Assembly (NCBI GenBank): GCA_022496205.1
Contig: WTXD01000062.1
Location: 62,001 to 126,000, forward strand
Length of the DNA stretch: 64,000 nt
Direction: 5' to 3'
DNA from: Gloeopeniophorella convolvens
Lineage: Eukaryota > Basidiomycota > Agaricomycetes > Russulales
In this document: in pieces, positions 1 through 10,993 of the stretch
Layout of the letters: the number at the start of each line of letters is the position of its first letter
Position numbering within the stretch: the first letter of the stretch is position 1
Program-made: the position numbers and the translations under genes
Notes under the pieces: generated by a model
Database searches by the model: none
Told to the model about the DNA's origin: nothing
Seen by the model: the letters and a program-made list of their open reading frames with translations, nothing else

Positions 1-1418
1 GTTCGAGCTTACGGCGGGCGAGCTGGGGTGTGGGAGGAGTCGATGATGTGGCTGGGCGACATCAGATAAGAAAACGACAGGGTTAGGTGCGATGCCAACG
101 TACGAGAGGTGCTGCTGCGTGACGAAATAACTGCCCGTGGGCCACTCCTCCAGTCATTGTCTGCGGGGGAGTCAGGAGCAGAGGGAGGGCCCATATCGCC
201 ACGGGCTCTGAACGTGCCCACTTTACGGCCTGCTCCCTCGTCTTCGGTGGGCTTGAACTTGCTGCCAATAGTCCAATTGTCTTCTTTGTCCGCGGCGCCG
301 GCATTGCCTCCAGCGAAGAAGGCCGAATCCTTGCGGCGGGGGGCCTCTGCCTCGGGAGGGGGAGGAGCACGAGATGGACGACTGGAGCGCCAGTCACCAG
401 CATTGTCAGAAAGAGAAGAGGGTGGAGGTGCGCGGTCACCCGGTGGTCCATCAAAACGCCGACGCGAGGAGTCACGAGAGGGGAGGTCGGGAAGAGGTCC
501 CTGACGGCGCCATTCACCAGCAAACTTGGCATCGTCGAAGCCTCCAAATCCACTACGCTCCTTGGCTATATGTGTTGTGAGCCACAAATTTGGCGTCGAG
601 TGGCGGTGGACGTACGGGGCTCGGCAACGCTTACCCTCACTGTTCGCCCGGACAGGGACTACGTCCCGGTTAAGTGTCTGGGAGAGCACTCGGGGGTTAC
701 GAAATAGGCTCACCGAGCCGCTCTTTGCAAGGGCACCCTTGAGGTCATCCAATTCTTCAAATTCAACGTAGCCAAAACCTTTGGGTCGCTCATCGCGATC
801 TTTGATCACCTTCACGGACTTCGTCTGAATGCCAGGATTAGTGAGACGATCATTGTTCTGAATCACTGAGTTAACGCACCTTCAAACCATCAAAAAAGCC
901 CTCCAAATCGCCTTCGGTCAGATCGAAGGCGAGATTGCCAACAAAGGCCGTGTACGGAGGCTGGGTGGGCAGGGGCAAATCCTCGCGCGGAGGGTAAGCT
1001 TGCCTATCCGCTGGGTTTATGAGATGATATCAGTTCGCGAGATCCTGCGAGCCGTGCGCGATAAGTGACAACGTACACCTCGAGGAGAGGTAATCATCTC
1101 TGCCACCACGACGGTCCCCGCGATCATCATTACCAGAAGCTAGGAATCATTGGTAAGTGTGTCGGGACTTGTGCGGGCTTCATCAAAACATGAGGAGACG
1201 TACGGGCTGTCGGAAGGGAATCCATTTCATCCGCCCATGATCCCAGAGCTGCAGAGCGATTCGACTCAAAATTTGCATGGGAGGGAGAGGGGCTGAGAAT
1301 GCTGACCACTATCACCCAGGAACTCGTTCAAAGACATTTTCTGACCCTTTTTTGGTGCTGGAAAGACAGGGGTGAGCTTTGGCTCACATCAGGGACACCA
1401 GGGAATAGACGAACCCAT
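1..1418 (-). CDS. TIF3: Translation initiation factor eIF4B, 3' end cut off
   Basis: RNA-binding factor that stimulates eIF4A helicase during cap-dependent scanning in the cytosol. A four-base first exon at 1415-1418 (ATGG) splices over about 57 nt to CACCAAAAAAGGG, giving MAPKKGQKMSLNEFL, the classic eIF4B N-terminus. A later exon gives one RRM: PPYTAFVGNLAFDLTEGD, then after an intron KGFGYVEFEELDDL. The large exon at about 100-555 encodes an Arg/Asp/Pro-rich tail with DWRSS, DNWTIGSKF and NDWRSG units, resembling the repeats of fungal eIF4B. A donor near 100 and an acceptor at 23-24 lead into a final visible exon (LARRKLE), and the gene runs off the left edge. It is divergent from ARPC2, with start codons about 155 bp apart. 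Confidence 0.9.
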
Positions 1419-1573
1419 CTTGTGCGATGTTTTCGATGTGTGTCGGTACACTTGATTTTTTGAAGTCGAGTGTGCGGAAAAGTCGATGCTTACCGTTATT
1501 TGGCCCGCCCAAGACGGAAACTCGCACTTTATCGGTCCGCGCCGTCGCGCCGCAGCCAACAAGCCCTTTGATC
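1419..1573. promoter_or_regulatory. Short shared promoter between eIF4B and ARPC2
   Basis: These 155 bp separate the divergent eIF4B and ARPC2 start codons. There is no clear TATA box. The compact head-to-head arrangement suggests a bidirectional housekeeping promoter. This is inferred from layout only. Confidence 0.5.
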
Positions 1574-2754
1574 ATGATCCTCCTCGAGGTGAGCCCGTCC
1601 TCGCCGTGCTGAGTTACAAGACCTAACAGGGACTTCGTAGCCGCACAATTATATCATTCAAACGACTTTGGCCGACAAGTTCTCAAAGTACGCAGCTGCT
1701 CAGGGATATCTGCCTTCCGATCTGACTGGTTCCGGTGCAGGCCGTCTTCACTCGATGTGCAGTTCGTAGACTTTGACGGTGTGCGGTTCCACCTGTCGAC
1801 GCCCGACCGCAAGACGGCCCTTCTCCTTTCCATGCACATTCGCTGCTGGGATGAGCTCGTTCGCTACGGTGCCCTGGACATCCTCAAGCGCGAGTATGGG
1901 TCCCTGGTTCAGGCGCAGCCAGAGTCGGACTATAACGTCAGCCTACTCATTGATCTCGATACGGCTCCCCCTGAAGGCGGTGAGTATACCTTCCGTGACC
2001 TTTGAATTGGAACTCGCTACTGACCATCCGAAGAGGAGCGAGACAACTGGATCCATTCCATCGCGCTCTTGAAGCGGAACGCACTGGCGGCACCCTTCGA
2101 GCTTGCTTTCAAGGAGCAGAAGACGCTCGAGAACTCCGCTTCTGGACAGGGCGAGTTAATGGCCGTCCACTACCGCGACGAGGAGGCCATCTACATCCAG
2201 GCTGCGCCCGATCGTGTTACCGTCATCTTCTCCACAGTCTTCCGGGAAGAGACGGACCGCATCTTCGGGAAAGTGTTCCTGCAGGTAGTTGTTGTTTGGA
2301 CTTCATAACACGCCGATTGGCTAACCTAGTTTCCAGGAATTTGTCGACGCGCGCCGCCTCCCCCAGATCCAGAACGCACCGCAGGTGCTCTTCACGAACC
2401 GCGACCCCCGCTTGAGATCAGACATGTTCCGGGCCTTCGAAACTCGGATGAGATTGGCTACGTTACCTTTGTCCTCTTCCCGCGCCACTTCACCAACCCC
2501 ACTGTCGCCGCGGGAACTATCTCGCATATCGAGCTCTTCCGTGACTATCTTCACTACCATATCAAGTGCTCAAAAGCATACATGCAGTCCCGCATGCGTC
2601 ATCGCGTCTCTGAGTTCCAAAAGGTGTTGAACAGAGCAAAGACAGAGGTGGCGAGCTCGGAGAGGAAGACGGTGACGTACGTTGCACTCTCTCATCTCAT
2701 TTTATCCTGTACTAACCCCCTGTTTGCAGTGGTAGGACCCTGCAGACGCGGTAG
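1574..2754 (+). CDS. ARPC2: Arp2/3 complex subunit 2 (p34-Arc), with an apparent frameshift
   Basis: Structural core subunit of the Arp2/3 actin-nucleating complex, acting at cortical actin patches and in endocytosis. The first exon is MILLE. A 53-nt intron then brings LADKFSK into phase with [17 protein letters not shown], and later exons give [34 protein letters not shown] and [13 protein letters not shown]. The last two exons join as KTVTGRTLQTR, close to the KTITGKTF end of animal ARPC2. The frame is open except at the C run 2405-2409. Upstream reads TNRD-P and the conserved PPLEI...SDEIGYVTF is in the neighbouring frame, so one base appears to be missing. Everything after it is conserved, which favours a base-call or assembly error over a pseudogene. 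Confidence 0.9.
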
Positions 2755-3200
2755 ATGTAACATTACGAAGTATTCCGTATGTATTCACACCATGGCGGAT
2801 ATTGAAGACAAACATTCAAATGCCTCTGGGATGCTTCGACGCCGTCGAACTTGTGATGCACCACTAAAGCTGCCGTCGCTGCTCGCGAAGAATCGATGCG
2901 AGCGAATGCCAACCGTATACCACGTGGAGTCTGCGCCATAAATAGGAAGTATGATGCCTTCGGGAGGGCCTTGCGCCTTCTGTCCAATACCACGATGTTC
3001 TGGCATCTCGCGAGCTTGCTCCGCTGGCCGCCATTATTGGACAGTATATCCAAGACCTGATTCTGGGCATCCGAGGCTAATGTTGGTCAATTCATTTGTA
3101 TATCTGTTCTAGAAGATGAGTGCCAAGCATGACCACCTTCCCATCCTGTTCCCTCGTGGTGCGGCGTGTCTCCAATTCCTCTCATGCTCTTAGTCTCCTC
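2755..3200. other. Intergenic region ARPC2 to GH79
   Basis: Holds the ARPC2 3' UTR and the GH79 upstream region. Antisense reading frames here have no recognisable domain. No repeat or RNA gene was seen. Confidence 0.4.
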
Positions 3201-3208
3201 TATAAATA
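3201..3208 (+). promoter_or_regulatory. TATA box of the GH79 gene
   Basis: TATAAATA lies 50 bp before the GH79 start codon, in the same position as in the P450 and GH5 genes of this window. Confidence 0.6.
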
Positions 3209-3250
3209 AGAGGTTCAAGATGCAGTCAACAGCGCGCAAGCGTTCCCATC

Positions 3251-5174
3251 ATGGTCGTCCTTTTATCTTGGCGTGTGCGGTTTGCTTTCCTAGTGCTAAA
3301 CTGGGCTGCTTGCTCCGCCCAGTCTATTACAGTCAATGTCCCACTGACCGCTCCAACGCGCGCGCCAACGCTCTCACGCTCGCTCATCTCTTTCTCACTC
3401 GAGCAGGACAGATGGGTCGACTGGATTGGGCAAGGCACGCAAAATCCGTTCTTCTTCAACACCCTGAACAACCTGAAAATTCTCGCCGGAGAGCCCGCAA
3501 GGATCAGAATCGGCGCTGACTCCGAGGATCACACGAACTTCAATCCATCGGTGCAGGTGCACATCGATGTTCGTCACATGCATTGGGCACACTAACATAG
3601 ATCACCTCATCAGTTCTCCGAAAGTGTTTTCCCGGCCATCTCAACGACTGTTCCCTACCCCGAAGCGACGAACAACGTCGTGGGGAACAACTATTACCAT
3701 CTTGCATCCTTACTCCCATCTGGTAAGTGTTGTGCGGTCACAAGGCTTCCTCCGCTTGCTAACGCATGCTGCAGGAACGCAGGTTACCTGGGGAGTCAAC
3801 TTTGGTCAATTCAATCTCACGGCCGCATTCCTTGAAGCGACTGCCATCTCAAACGCGTTCACTTCGTCTGCTCTCAAGAACGCAGGCATTACACTTGAGG
3901 CCATCGAGATTGGCAACGAAGCTGATTTGTACACGAGCAACGGGGCGCGAAACAGCTCTTTCAACATCCAACAATATGTTTCTCAGTGAGTGTCGAATCC
4001 CAGCACTCCTTTCCGGCACCGGTGATCGAACCGCTTGAGCCTAGATGGACCACATTTGCCACGAATGTCACAGCGGCGGCCAATAAAATATTCGGCAGCA
4101 ATGTCCCGTTGCAAGGCGCTGCCTTTGCTGGCTCGTCGCACTCTGCTTCGGGGTTCTCACCCCAAGGAATATTCCAAAATGGCATCCTGTCCTCTTCTGC
4201 CGGCTCTCAGCTCAAAGTGTATGCCATCTGACCAGAGCACGGTTTGCTCTTATGCTCATGCGCCACCCAGGATCTCCCAGCACCACTACAGCGGCTCGTT
4301 CTGCAGTGGCAGCAACGGGATCCTGCAGGATTTGATGACCAAGTCCAGCATCCGGGGCAACCTCACGTCGTACAACCCCGACATCGCTGCCGTGCAGCAG
4401 AAGGGTCTGACGTACGTGCTTGGGGAGACGAATAGCTATGCGTGCCACGGGGCCCCCGGCGTGAGCAACACGGCGGGCGCGGCACTGTGGGGGCTCGACT
4501 ATGCGCTATTCGCAAGTCAACTCGGGATCACGAGGCTGTTCTTCCACCAGGGCATAGGTTATAAGTACAACTTTGTGCGTGACGTCCCTCCCGATTAGGC
4601 ACCACATCCTGTCCTGATGTGCTGCTTGTAGATCCAGCCCGCGACGCTGACGCGCTCCACCCTCGACGGCTCGCAGCTCTCGGAGCCGCTGGCGCCACAC
4701 ATTCAGCCGCTCTACTACGCCGCCATCATCGCCGCGGAGGCCATCGGGCCATCAGGCAACACGCGCGCGGTCGAGCTCACGCTCAGCGACGCCCAGGTCT
4801 CTGGCTATGCGTTCTTCGAAGGCAGCAAGCTCGCCCGCGCAGTGCTCGTCAACCTCCAGGCGTTCACGAGTGGGACCCGCGGCTCTGTACACCTGACACT
4901 CAGCGAGTCTGGAACGGGAGCGCTCCCCACTTCCATCAGTATTAAGCGGCTCTCCATCCCGTAAGCCGTCGTAATTGCTAATGTCGTGTGGGATTTTCAT
5001 GGATTGGTTGTTGCGCGCAGGACTGCCAATGCTACGGCGGGCGTGACATGGGGAGCCCAGACGTACGATACCCCCGATGGAAAGATCTCCGGCACACTTA
5101 GTACACAGACGGTTCCGTTCAGCCAGGGCGTGGATCTTCACGACACGGAGGCGGTCCTACTGACGTTTCATTGA
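3251..5174 (+). CDS. Secreted glycoside hydrolase family 79 (beta-glucuronidase-like)
   Basis: Predicted extracellular retaining glycosidase of clan GH-A. Fungal GH79 enzymes release glucuronic acid from arabinogalactan proteins or related glycans. The N-terminus is a signal peptide (FAFLVLNWAACSAQS). The catalytic barrel shows LAGEPARIRIGADS, then EIGNEADLY, whose NE pair is the likely acid/base. Next comes LTYVLGETNSYACHG, whose Glu is the likely nucleophile, and then WGLDYALFASQLGITRLFFHQG. The C-terminal part (LTRSTLDGSQLSEPLAPHI to DLHDTEAVLLTFH) matches the beta-sandwich domain usual in this family. About six short introns are needed and no frameshift was seen. A TATA box lies at -50. 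The exact substrate cannot be told from sequence. Confidence 0.88.
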
Positions 5175-5760
5175 ACGCAGCAATCTGGTTGGGTGTGTAG
5201 CGCAAGAAATTTGAGAAGGTGGGGTCTTGTGATGATTTGAAGGACATCGGTACGGGTGTTTACGCGTGGAAAAATGGAATTAGAACTACCGGCGATAAAG
5301 TAGTTACAAAAAGCATCATTGTATCAACACAACGCCCCATAAGGTGGATATTATGCACTGAAATTTTGAGAGCGGGGGTCAGCGGTGGCCAAAAAAAAGA
5401 GGCAGGACCGGAGATCAGAAAGTGTAAGGGTTGTCTCATACCGCCCTCCCCAGGGCGCATAGGCATTGCACCCCTTTGGTATGAGGCCGACGGCAATCGA
5501 ACGCAAATTACGAGTAACACATCATAGGAGGTACGAATAGAGAAAAGACTCACAAGGTACGGTCTGACGATCAGTAGAGAACGCGTTGCGGTAAAAGGTG
5601 TTCGCTGGCGGAGAATTTATAGGCTCAGCACCACGTGATCCGCGATCCCGCGCCACGATTATCTGATTCCGAGTCGCGTCCACCAACGCTCAAGCGTCCT
5701 CCGAGTCGAGTGACAGACTTACTCACCGACAACCAAGAAAAAAGTCTATACGTTAGCACC
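5175..5760. other. Intergenic region with a structured inverted repeat
   Basis: No coding frame is supported. The stretch 5435-5495 contains nested inverted repeats, listed separately. The rest is the GH79 3' flank and the PITH gene 5' flank. Confidence 0.4.
5435..5485. repeat. Nested inverted repeat, possible structured RNA
   Basis: CTCATACC at 5435-5442 pairs perfectly with GGTATGAG at 5478-5485. Inside it, GCCCT-CCCC-AGGGC forms a 5-bp hairpin at 5443-5456. The remaining loop carries GCATTGCACCCC, which resembles the U1A-binding loop of U1 snRNA. The ACTTACCTG 5' end of U1 is absent, so it is not called U1. Function unknown. Confidence 0.4.
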
Positions 5761-6704
5761 ATGTCGCACGACCACACCCACGGGCATAATTGCGGCGACC
5801 ACGCGCACGACCATGATCATGACCACGACCACGACCAGGGCGGACCCGGTCCATCCGACAACGTCTACGCGCACATCGACCGCGATAACGTCATCGCGCT
5901 CAACTCGACCGGCGAGGGCAAAGAGGTGATCAAGCCATGGAACGAGCGGCTCGACGAACGTGCGGTGCGTGCGCATATGTACCCTTTGCCGCCCCCGCCC
6001 GCTGCTCACCGCCCCCGGACTCATGCACAGTACCTCGAGTCGGACGCGGACGACCAACTGTAGGTCCCGTGCGCCCGCACGATGTGGGCGACACGATGCT
6101 CAGCGCTGATCCAGCATCCTGCGCGTGCCCTTCACGGGCTCTGTCAAGCTGCGCGCGCTCCTGCTCAAAACAGGCCCGGGCGACCAGACGCCCGCCAAAG
6201 TCGCCCTGGTGCGCGCGCCTCCATCCCCTGCCTCTTCACCTCCTATAACTAATATCTTGCGCTCCAGTTCGCGAATGTCGATAACCTCGACTTCAACGAC
6301 GCCGCAGAGAAGGAGCCGCTGCAGCAGTTCGACGTCGCGGTCGGGCGCGAAATCGGCGAGTACGCGCTCAAGTGAGAGGCGTTCATATATGCGCAGTAGC
6401 CTCCTGAGTCTGGCCAGCTCACGCGCGCCCATGCAGGCCCGCCAAGTTCCCCAACGTGTCCTCCGTGACGCTGTTCTTCCCCGCGTCGCAGGGCGCCGAG
6501 ACGACGCGGATCTACTACGTCGGGTTCCTCGGCCACTGGAGCGAGGTGCGTGCGCGCCATGATCCAGTGCCCCTGTTGGGCTGAACGATGCGCTAGCGCA
6601 AGTCGGAGCCCGTCATCACGGTGTACGAGTCCCAGGCGAATCTTGCAGACCATGAGAAGATCCAGGGTACCGTCGACGGCGGGTTTAACTTGCCGTCGAT
6701 CTAG
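5761..6704 (+). CDS. PITH domain protein with His/Asp-rich N-terminus (PITHD1-like)
   Basis: The PITH domain, named for proteasome-interacting thioredoxin, is a beta-sandwich also found in TXNL1. This protein has the PITH domain without a thioredoxin domain, like PITHD1. Seen in order: a 25-residue His/Asp-rich start (HDHTHGHNCGDHAHDHD), then NVYAHIDRDNVIALN, YLESDADDQL, ILRVPFTGSVKLRALLL, FANVDNLDFNDA, FPNVSSVTLFFPAS, TTRIYYVGFLGHW and VYESQANLADHEK. The end DGGFNLPSI is typical. The exons join through five short introns, for example a donor GTGCGT after 5964. The His-rich leader could bind metal; this is inference from composition. Confidence 0.88.
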
Positions 6705-7032
6705 CCGCGCATCGAAGCCGCCGTCAAAGGGACAAGCCAGAAGGGAGTTCCACCCGTGTATTTCTAGCCCGCCCGACCTACTTGTCGCGGCTGTAATCCT
6801 GCCACTCCGTATCTTGTTGCACGGCCAACTGCACTTCTCAGTATGTATCGGTTCATAACATGCCACATAAAACATTCCGCTCTAGCCAGAAATACCATAT
6901 CACTGTCACCATCGCATCACATCATAGCAAAAGAAAAGGAGGAAAAAGAATTAATAAGTTAGCCGTATACTCGCGTGCAAGTCGTGCGTGCGTGCGCTCG
7001 TCGAGTCCTGAGGTCGGTCGTGTGCCGGATCG
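6705..7032. other. Convergent 3' flank between PITH gene and MED25
   Basis: The two genes end toward each other here. Only 3' UTR-like, A-rich sequence is seen. Confidence 0.4.
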
Positions 7033-10000
7033 TCAGCCCTGCCCGCCATCCCCATTCCGGTGCATGAAGGACTGGAACATGTCCATCGTCAAGCCGCCCA
7101 TCGTGCCTGCGCCCATCCCGCTGTCCATCCCATTCCCTGCAGGAGCGCCAAACCCGCCGCCGCTGTTCGCGCCGCCGCCAGGGAAGCCCATCCCGCCGCC
7201 CGCGCCACCACCACCGCCACCGCCGGACATACCCATCCCGCCGCCCATCCCGCCGAGGCCGCCAAGACCCCCCATCCCGGCAAGCCCACCGCCCGCGCCC
7301 GCGGTGCTCATCAGCCCGCCGCCGCCGAGCCCGGCACTGAGCGCGCGCTGCATGCCGAGCATCGCGCGCTGCTGGTTCGCCTGTGCCTGCGTTTGTTGCT
7401 GCTGCTGCTGCTGTTGTTGCTGGAGCTGCTGGTGTAGCGACGCGGGCTGGCCTAGGAGCCCGCTCGCGATCGCGTTGGCTTGGCTGCCCGGCACGAACGG
7501 GTTCAGCTCGCCCTGCTTGAGGCCCATGTTCGCGAACATGTTGCCGGCGCCGACGCCGGGTGGCATGAACCCGGCCTGCTGCTGCTGCTGGGCCTGTTGT
7601 TGTTGCTGTGCCTGCTGCTGTTGCGAGTGCTGCTGAGCCTGCTGCTGCTGCACCGCCGCGACGTTCGGGATGTTCGCCTGTGGCGCCTGCGCGCGCTGCT
7701 GCTGCTGGCGCATGAAGATCTGCATGATCGTCATGGACAGCTGCGGCTCCGGCTGCGCGCGCAGCGGCGGCGGGAGCGAGTTGAGGATCATCTGGCGCAC
7801 GGCGGGGTCGAGCTGCGGCAGGCGCGGCTTGGGCAGCTCGGGGATGCCCGTCGTCGGGAACGCCGCGCCGAGCAGGCCCTGCCCGAACGTCGCGATGAGC
7901 AGGTTCTGCGTCACGCGGCCCGTGCCCGGGATCTCCCACCCCGCGACGGCGTACTGTGTGGGTGGTGTCATGGTCAGGAGGCAGGAGAAGGGAGGCGCAG
8001 CGACGCACGCATGCCTTCTCGCGGAGCAGCTTGAGCAGCTGCTGGTAGTAGTGGTCGTCTGTGCCCGGCGCGGGCGAGATTTGCATCACCACCGGCTTGG
8101 TTTTCTTCATCCACTCATGGAGCTCGTTCATCTGCGCGGACGGCCCGCCAGGCGAGAGCGTGAGGACCTTGGGCCACGTCGAGACCATCCTGCAGCCCAA
8201 ACGCGTCAGCGCACTGTCCACGGACGAGCAGAAACGCGGAGGAGAGCACGCACGCGTTACCAGTGGACGCGACAGCCACGACCTGCGCGCGCACCTCTTT
8301 CTTCTCGTTCCGCATCGTGTCGGTGCCCTGCCACATGAAAGTGCCCGCCCACTGCTCGCGCTGCTCACCAAACGCGCCCTGCCCACCCGCGCCTGCGCCT
8401 GCGCCGCCGCCGTTCATGAGCGCCTGCGCGTTCTGCGTGAGCCCGCGCTGCTCGACGAGCTTCTGCATCTGCGCTGCTACGCCGGGCGGCAACGGCTGCC
8501 CAAAGCTACCGTTGCGCGCGTGCCCATGCTGCTGCGGCTGCTGCATCATCGCGAGTCCCTGGGCGTCGGGTGATTGCTGCTGCTGTTGCGGCGGTGACTG
8601 CTGCAACCCGCCCAGCCCGACCTGCGGCGGATTTGCGTTGCAGCCGCATTGAACGAACGCATGAGCTCCGCGTTCGCGGCGGCTGCGGAGCCCGGCGGTG
8701 CCACGCCGCCAACTGTGGGCGACGCATTCATGGCCGCGAGCGGGTTTGGGTTCGTGGCGAGGAGTGGCGTCGCGAGACGCGGTGTCGTATGCGGGTTCGA
8801 CGTCGGCGTGGACTGCGAAGCGGCCGTCATTGTGGGCGTCGGCTGCTGATTCGGGGCGGCGCCTGGCGTGGGCTCCTGTGTCGCCGTGGATGACGAGCCC
8901 TGTGCCTGCAACACCTTTTGGGCCTCGTGCACCCGCGCCACGAACTCGCGGCCTTTCTTGTAGGCAGCCATCTGCTGTGCGAGCTCGCGCATGAGCCGGG
9001 CAGCGTCCTCGGTGCGCCCGGCTTGCTGAGCGTCGAGCTGCCTCCTGCGCAACTCCAGGATGCGCTGCTCGAACTGCTTAAGCTTGGCTTGCATCTCCCC
9101 CACGTCCGCGTTTGCGAGCTGCTTCAGGCCCAGCATGGGCGGGCCAGGCTGCGCTTGTGGTGGTCGTGGTTGCGTTTGGGAGGGTTGCTGTGGTGGAGGC
9201 TGTGGTGCAGGAGGGTGCTGGACGGAGGGCGGAGGCTGATGAGGTTGCGGAGGTGGCACTGGATTGTGTGGGATTGGCGGCGCGGGCGCCGGTAAACTTG
9301 GTTGCGACTGTAGTGGGCGGTTGGGCTGCATGAATGAAGGCGCGAGCTCCGGAGTTCGCTGAGTGAGATCGATGACACCTGAATCCGGTGGTTCACGGGA
9401 GGACGGTTTGGGGGGTGAGATATTGGCAGCAGCGGGTGCTGAAGGTTGCACGATGGGCGCCGATGAAGACGGTGGTGGTGGAGCAGGAATAACGGAATGA
9501 GGGACCGGGGGACTGGATTGTGGTGTCGGTTTCTTTGCCGCTGTTATCGCAGGCGAAGCGTTCTGGGAGGCTGTCCTTGCGGCTTTGGGGCCGGGGGAAC
9601 GCTCGACAGCGTTCTCCGCTGGTCGCTTTGCGGGGATGGTGGAGGGCACGGCTATATCAGGATAGTGAGCTCACTATTTATTGCGGATGAGGCGTGGATG
9701 TCATACCTCTCTGTTTGGGTAAAGGCGCAAAGCCTGAGAGCAGGACTGTGTGTCCTTGGCTTGTAGGGAACCAAGGAGGCAAGCGCGCGTCAGAGATCTA
9801 TTCAAATCGCAAATCGGGATATGAGTAGAAGGTGATGTGACATTGTCAAGAACTCCTTACAGCAGAGAACACCTCCGTCAGCTTGGGAGAAGGACGGACG
9901 AGCACCATTGAACAATTGATGTCACGCTGTAGAAGCGTGTAAGTCAGCAACACGATGCACGGGGGTGGCGCCATCGCCCCAACCTTCTTCAATTCCGCTG

Positions 10001-10628
10001 GTAGGGTCTCCCAGGTGAGGTTATCGAGGGCCGGTGAGGAGTTCCAGTGCGGATACTTGGCGTCGTCTGGCTGCCCAGCTGCCAAGTGCCATATGTGAAA
10101 GGGGCCCTCCTCCTTTGGCTTTCCTGCCTCGTTCAGAGGGACGGGGCGCGGTATCTTCCTGTACTGGTCGAACATCTGATGATGCCAAGGTGAGCGCGCA
10201 TTCATGTGAGGAGGGAACGTGGGGGTACGTCTATCGCGGCGGCGTAGCCCTCAAGGGCAGACATGCCCAGGGAACCGCCCGTGCCTGTGCAGCCAACGGA
10301 CAGCCTCTCAGGATCCCCCTTGAGCTCGGTGTGTGCGTCTGAGGCGAAGAAGCGGTTGACAAAGATAGGGGAGCCATCGCAGTCGGCGGGTCCATAGGTG
10401 ACGAAGCCGAGACGGAACTGGGGGGATGGAGCCGGGTGTGAGAAAGTGAGCGGAGTCACGGAGGGTAGTGGGACGCACCGAGAGGGTAGGATTGTTGTCC
10501 ACGATACGGGCGAAGAGAGGGACACAGTAGTCACGGATGATATGGCGCCATTCCACGCTGAGAGGGAGGCTAGAGTCGAGCAGGATAACGATGAGCGGGA
10601 TACGCTGGGTGTGCACGTTGTTGGCCAT
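7033..10628 (-). CDS. MED25: Mediator complex subunit 25 (vWA and ACID-like domains)
   Basis: Nuclear co-activator that docks activators onto Mediator. It begins MANNVHTQRIPLIVILLDSS, followed by a vWA domain: FRLGFVTYGPADCDGSP, VGCTGTGGSLGMSALEGYA and ILLTYTLLQRDINCSMVLV-type strands. A short exon (ISDARLPPWFPTSQGHTVL) leads to a disordered Pro/Ala/Gln-rich linker. That linker carries GVIDLTQR, which resembles a SUMO-interacting motif, and a coiled stretch (QAKLKQFEQRILELRRRQL). The ACID-like domain follows: WAGTFMWQGTD, WPKVLTLSPGG, TKPVVMQISPAPGTDDHYYQ, VAGWEIPGTGRV. The tail is Gln- then Gly-rich and ends FMHRNGDGGQG. Most exon joins are in phase. Between about 8619 and 8660 the frame changes with no convincing intron. 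The ACID exon joins through a GTGCGT donor after STGNA. Confidence 0.85.
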
Positions 10629-10993
10629 GGCGGTTGGGGCTCAGAGGAAAAAGCCAGGGGAATATCCGACACGCTCAAGGGCCCGAGCGATCATTAACCT
10701 GGCGCAGTAGGCCGTGGTTAAGTCGGGACGGAATACGCGACCGCACAAAGACACGGAACACAACAATGATCAGATCCCCGATCCACTCGCCACGCCTCGG
10801 CCCCGGTCCGACCTCGCGAGTCGCTCCAGTCGCTCCGTTTCTTATGTCCGTTTCTTATGTCGTTGTAGTAGTATATCATTCCAGCGTAAACGTATTCGTA
10901 TCAGTATCACAGGTGTATCCATGTCTGCTACTACTCTACAGAAGTAGTCCATAGGGCGGTCCATTATACCGGTATCACTCGCGCCACACAATC
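10629..10993. other. Intergenic region between MED25 and the Ser/Thr-rich protein gene
   Basis: MED25 upstream region and the 3' flank of the next minus-strand gene. No coding potential or repeat was recognised. Confidence 0.35.

Noticed and set aside
2763..3070. Minus-strand genes of 68-96 codons
   Set aside because: They lie in the ARPC2 3' flank, overlap each other in three frames and show no family features.
5435..5515. U1 snRNA gene
   Set aside because: Only the loop resembles U1. The 5' ACTTACCTG and the Sm site arrangement are missing.
6959..8386. 475-codon minus-strand frame rich in Arg/Ala
   Set aside because: It overlaps the MED25 exons in another frame and shows the Arg/Ala bias of GC-rich shadow frames. 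Only a small part (TWPKVLTLSPGG) is a real MED25 exon.
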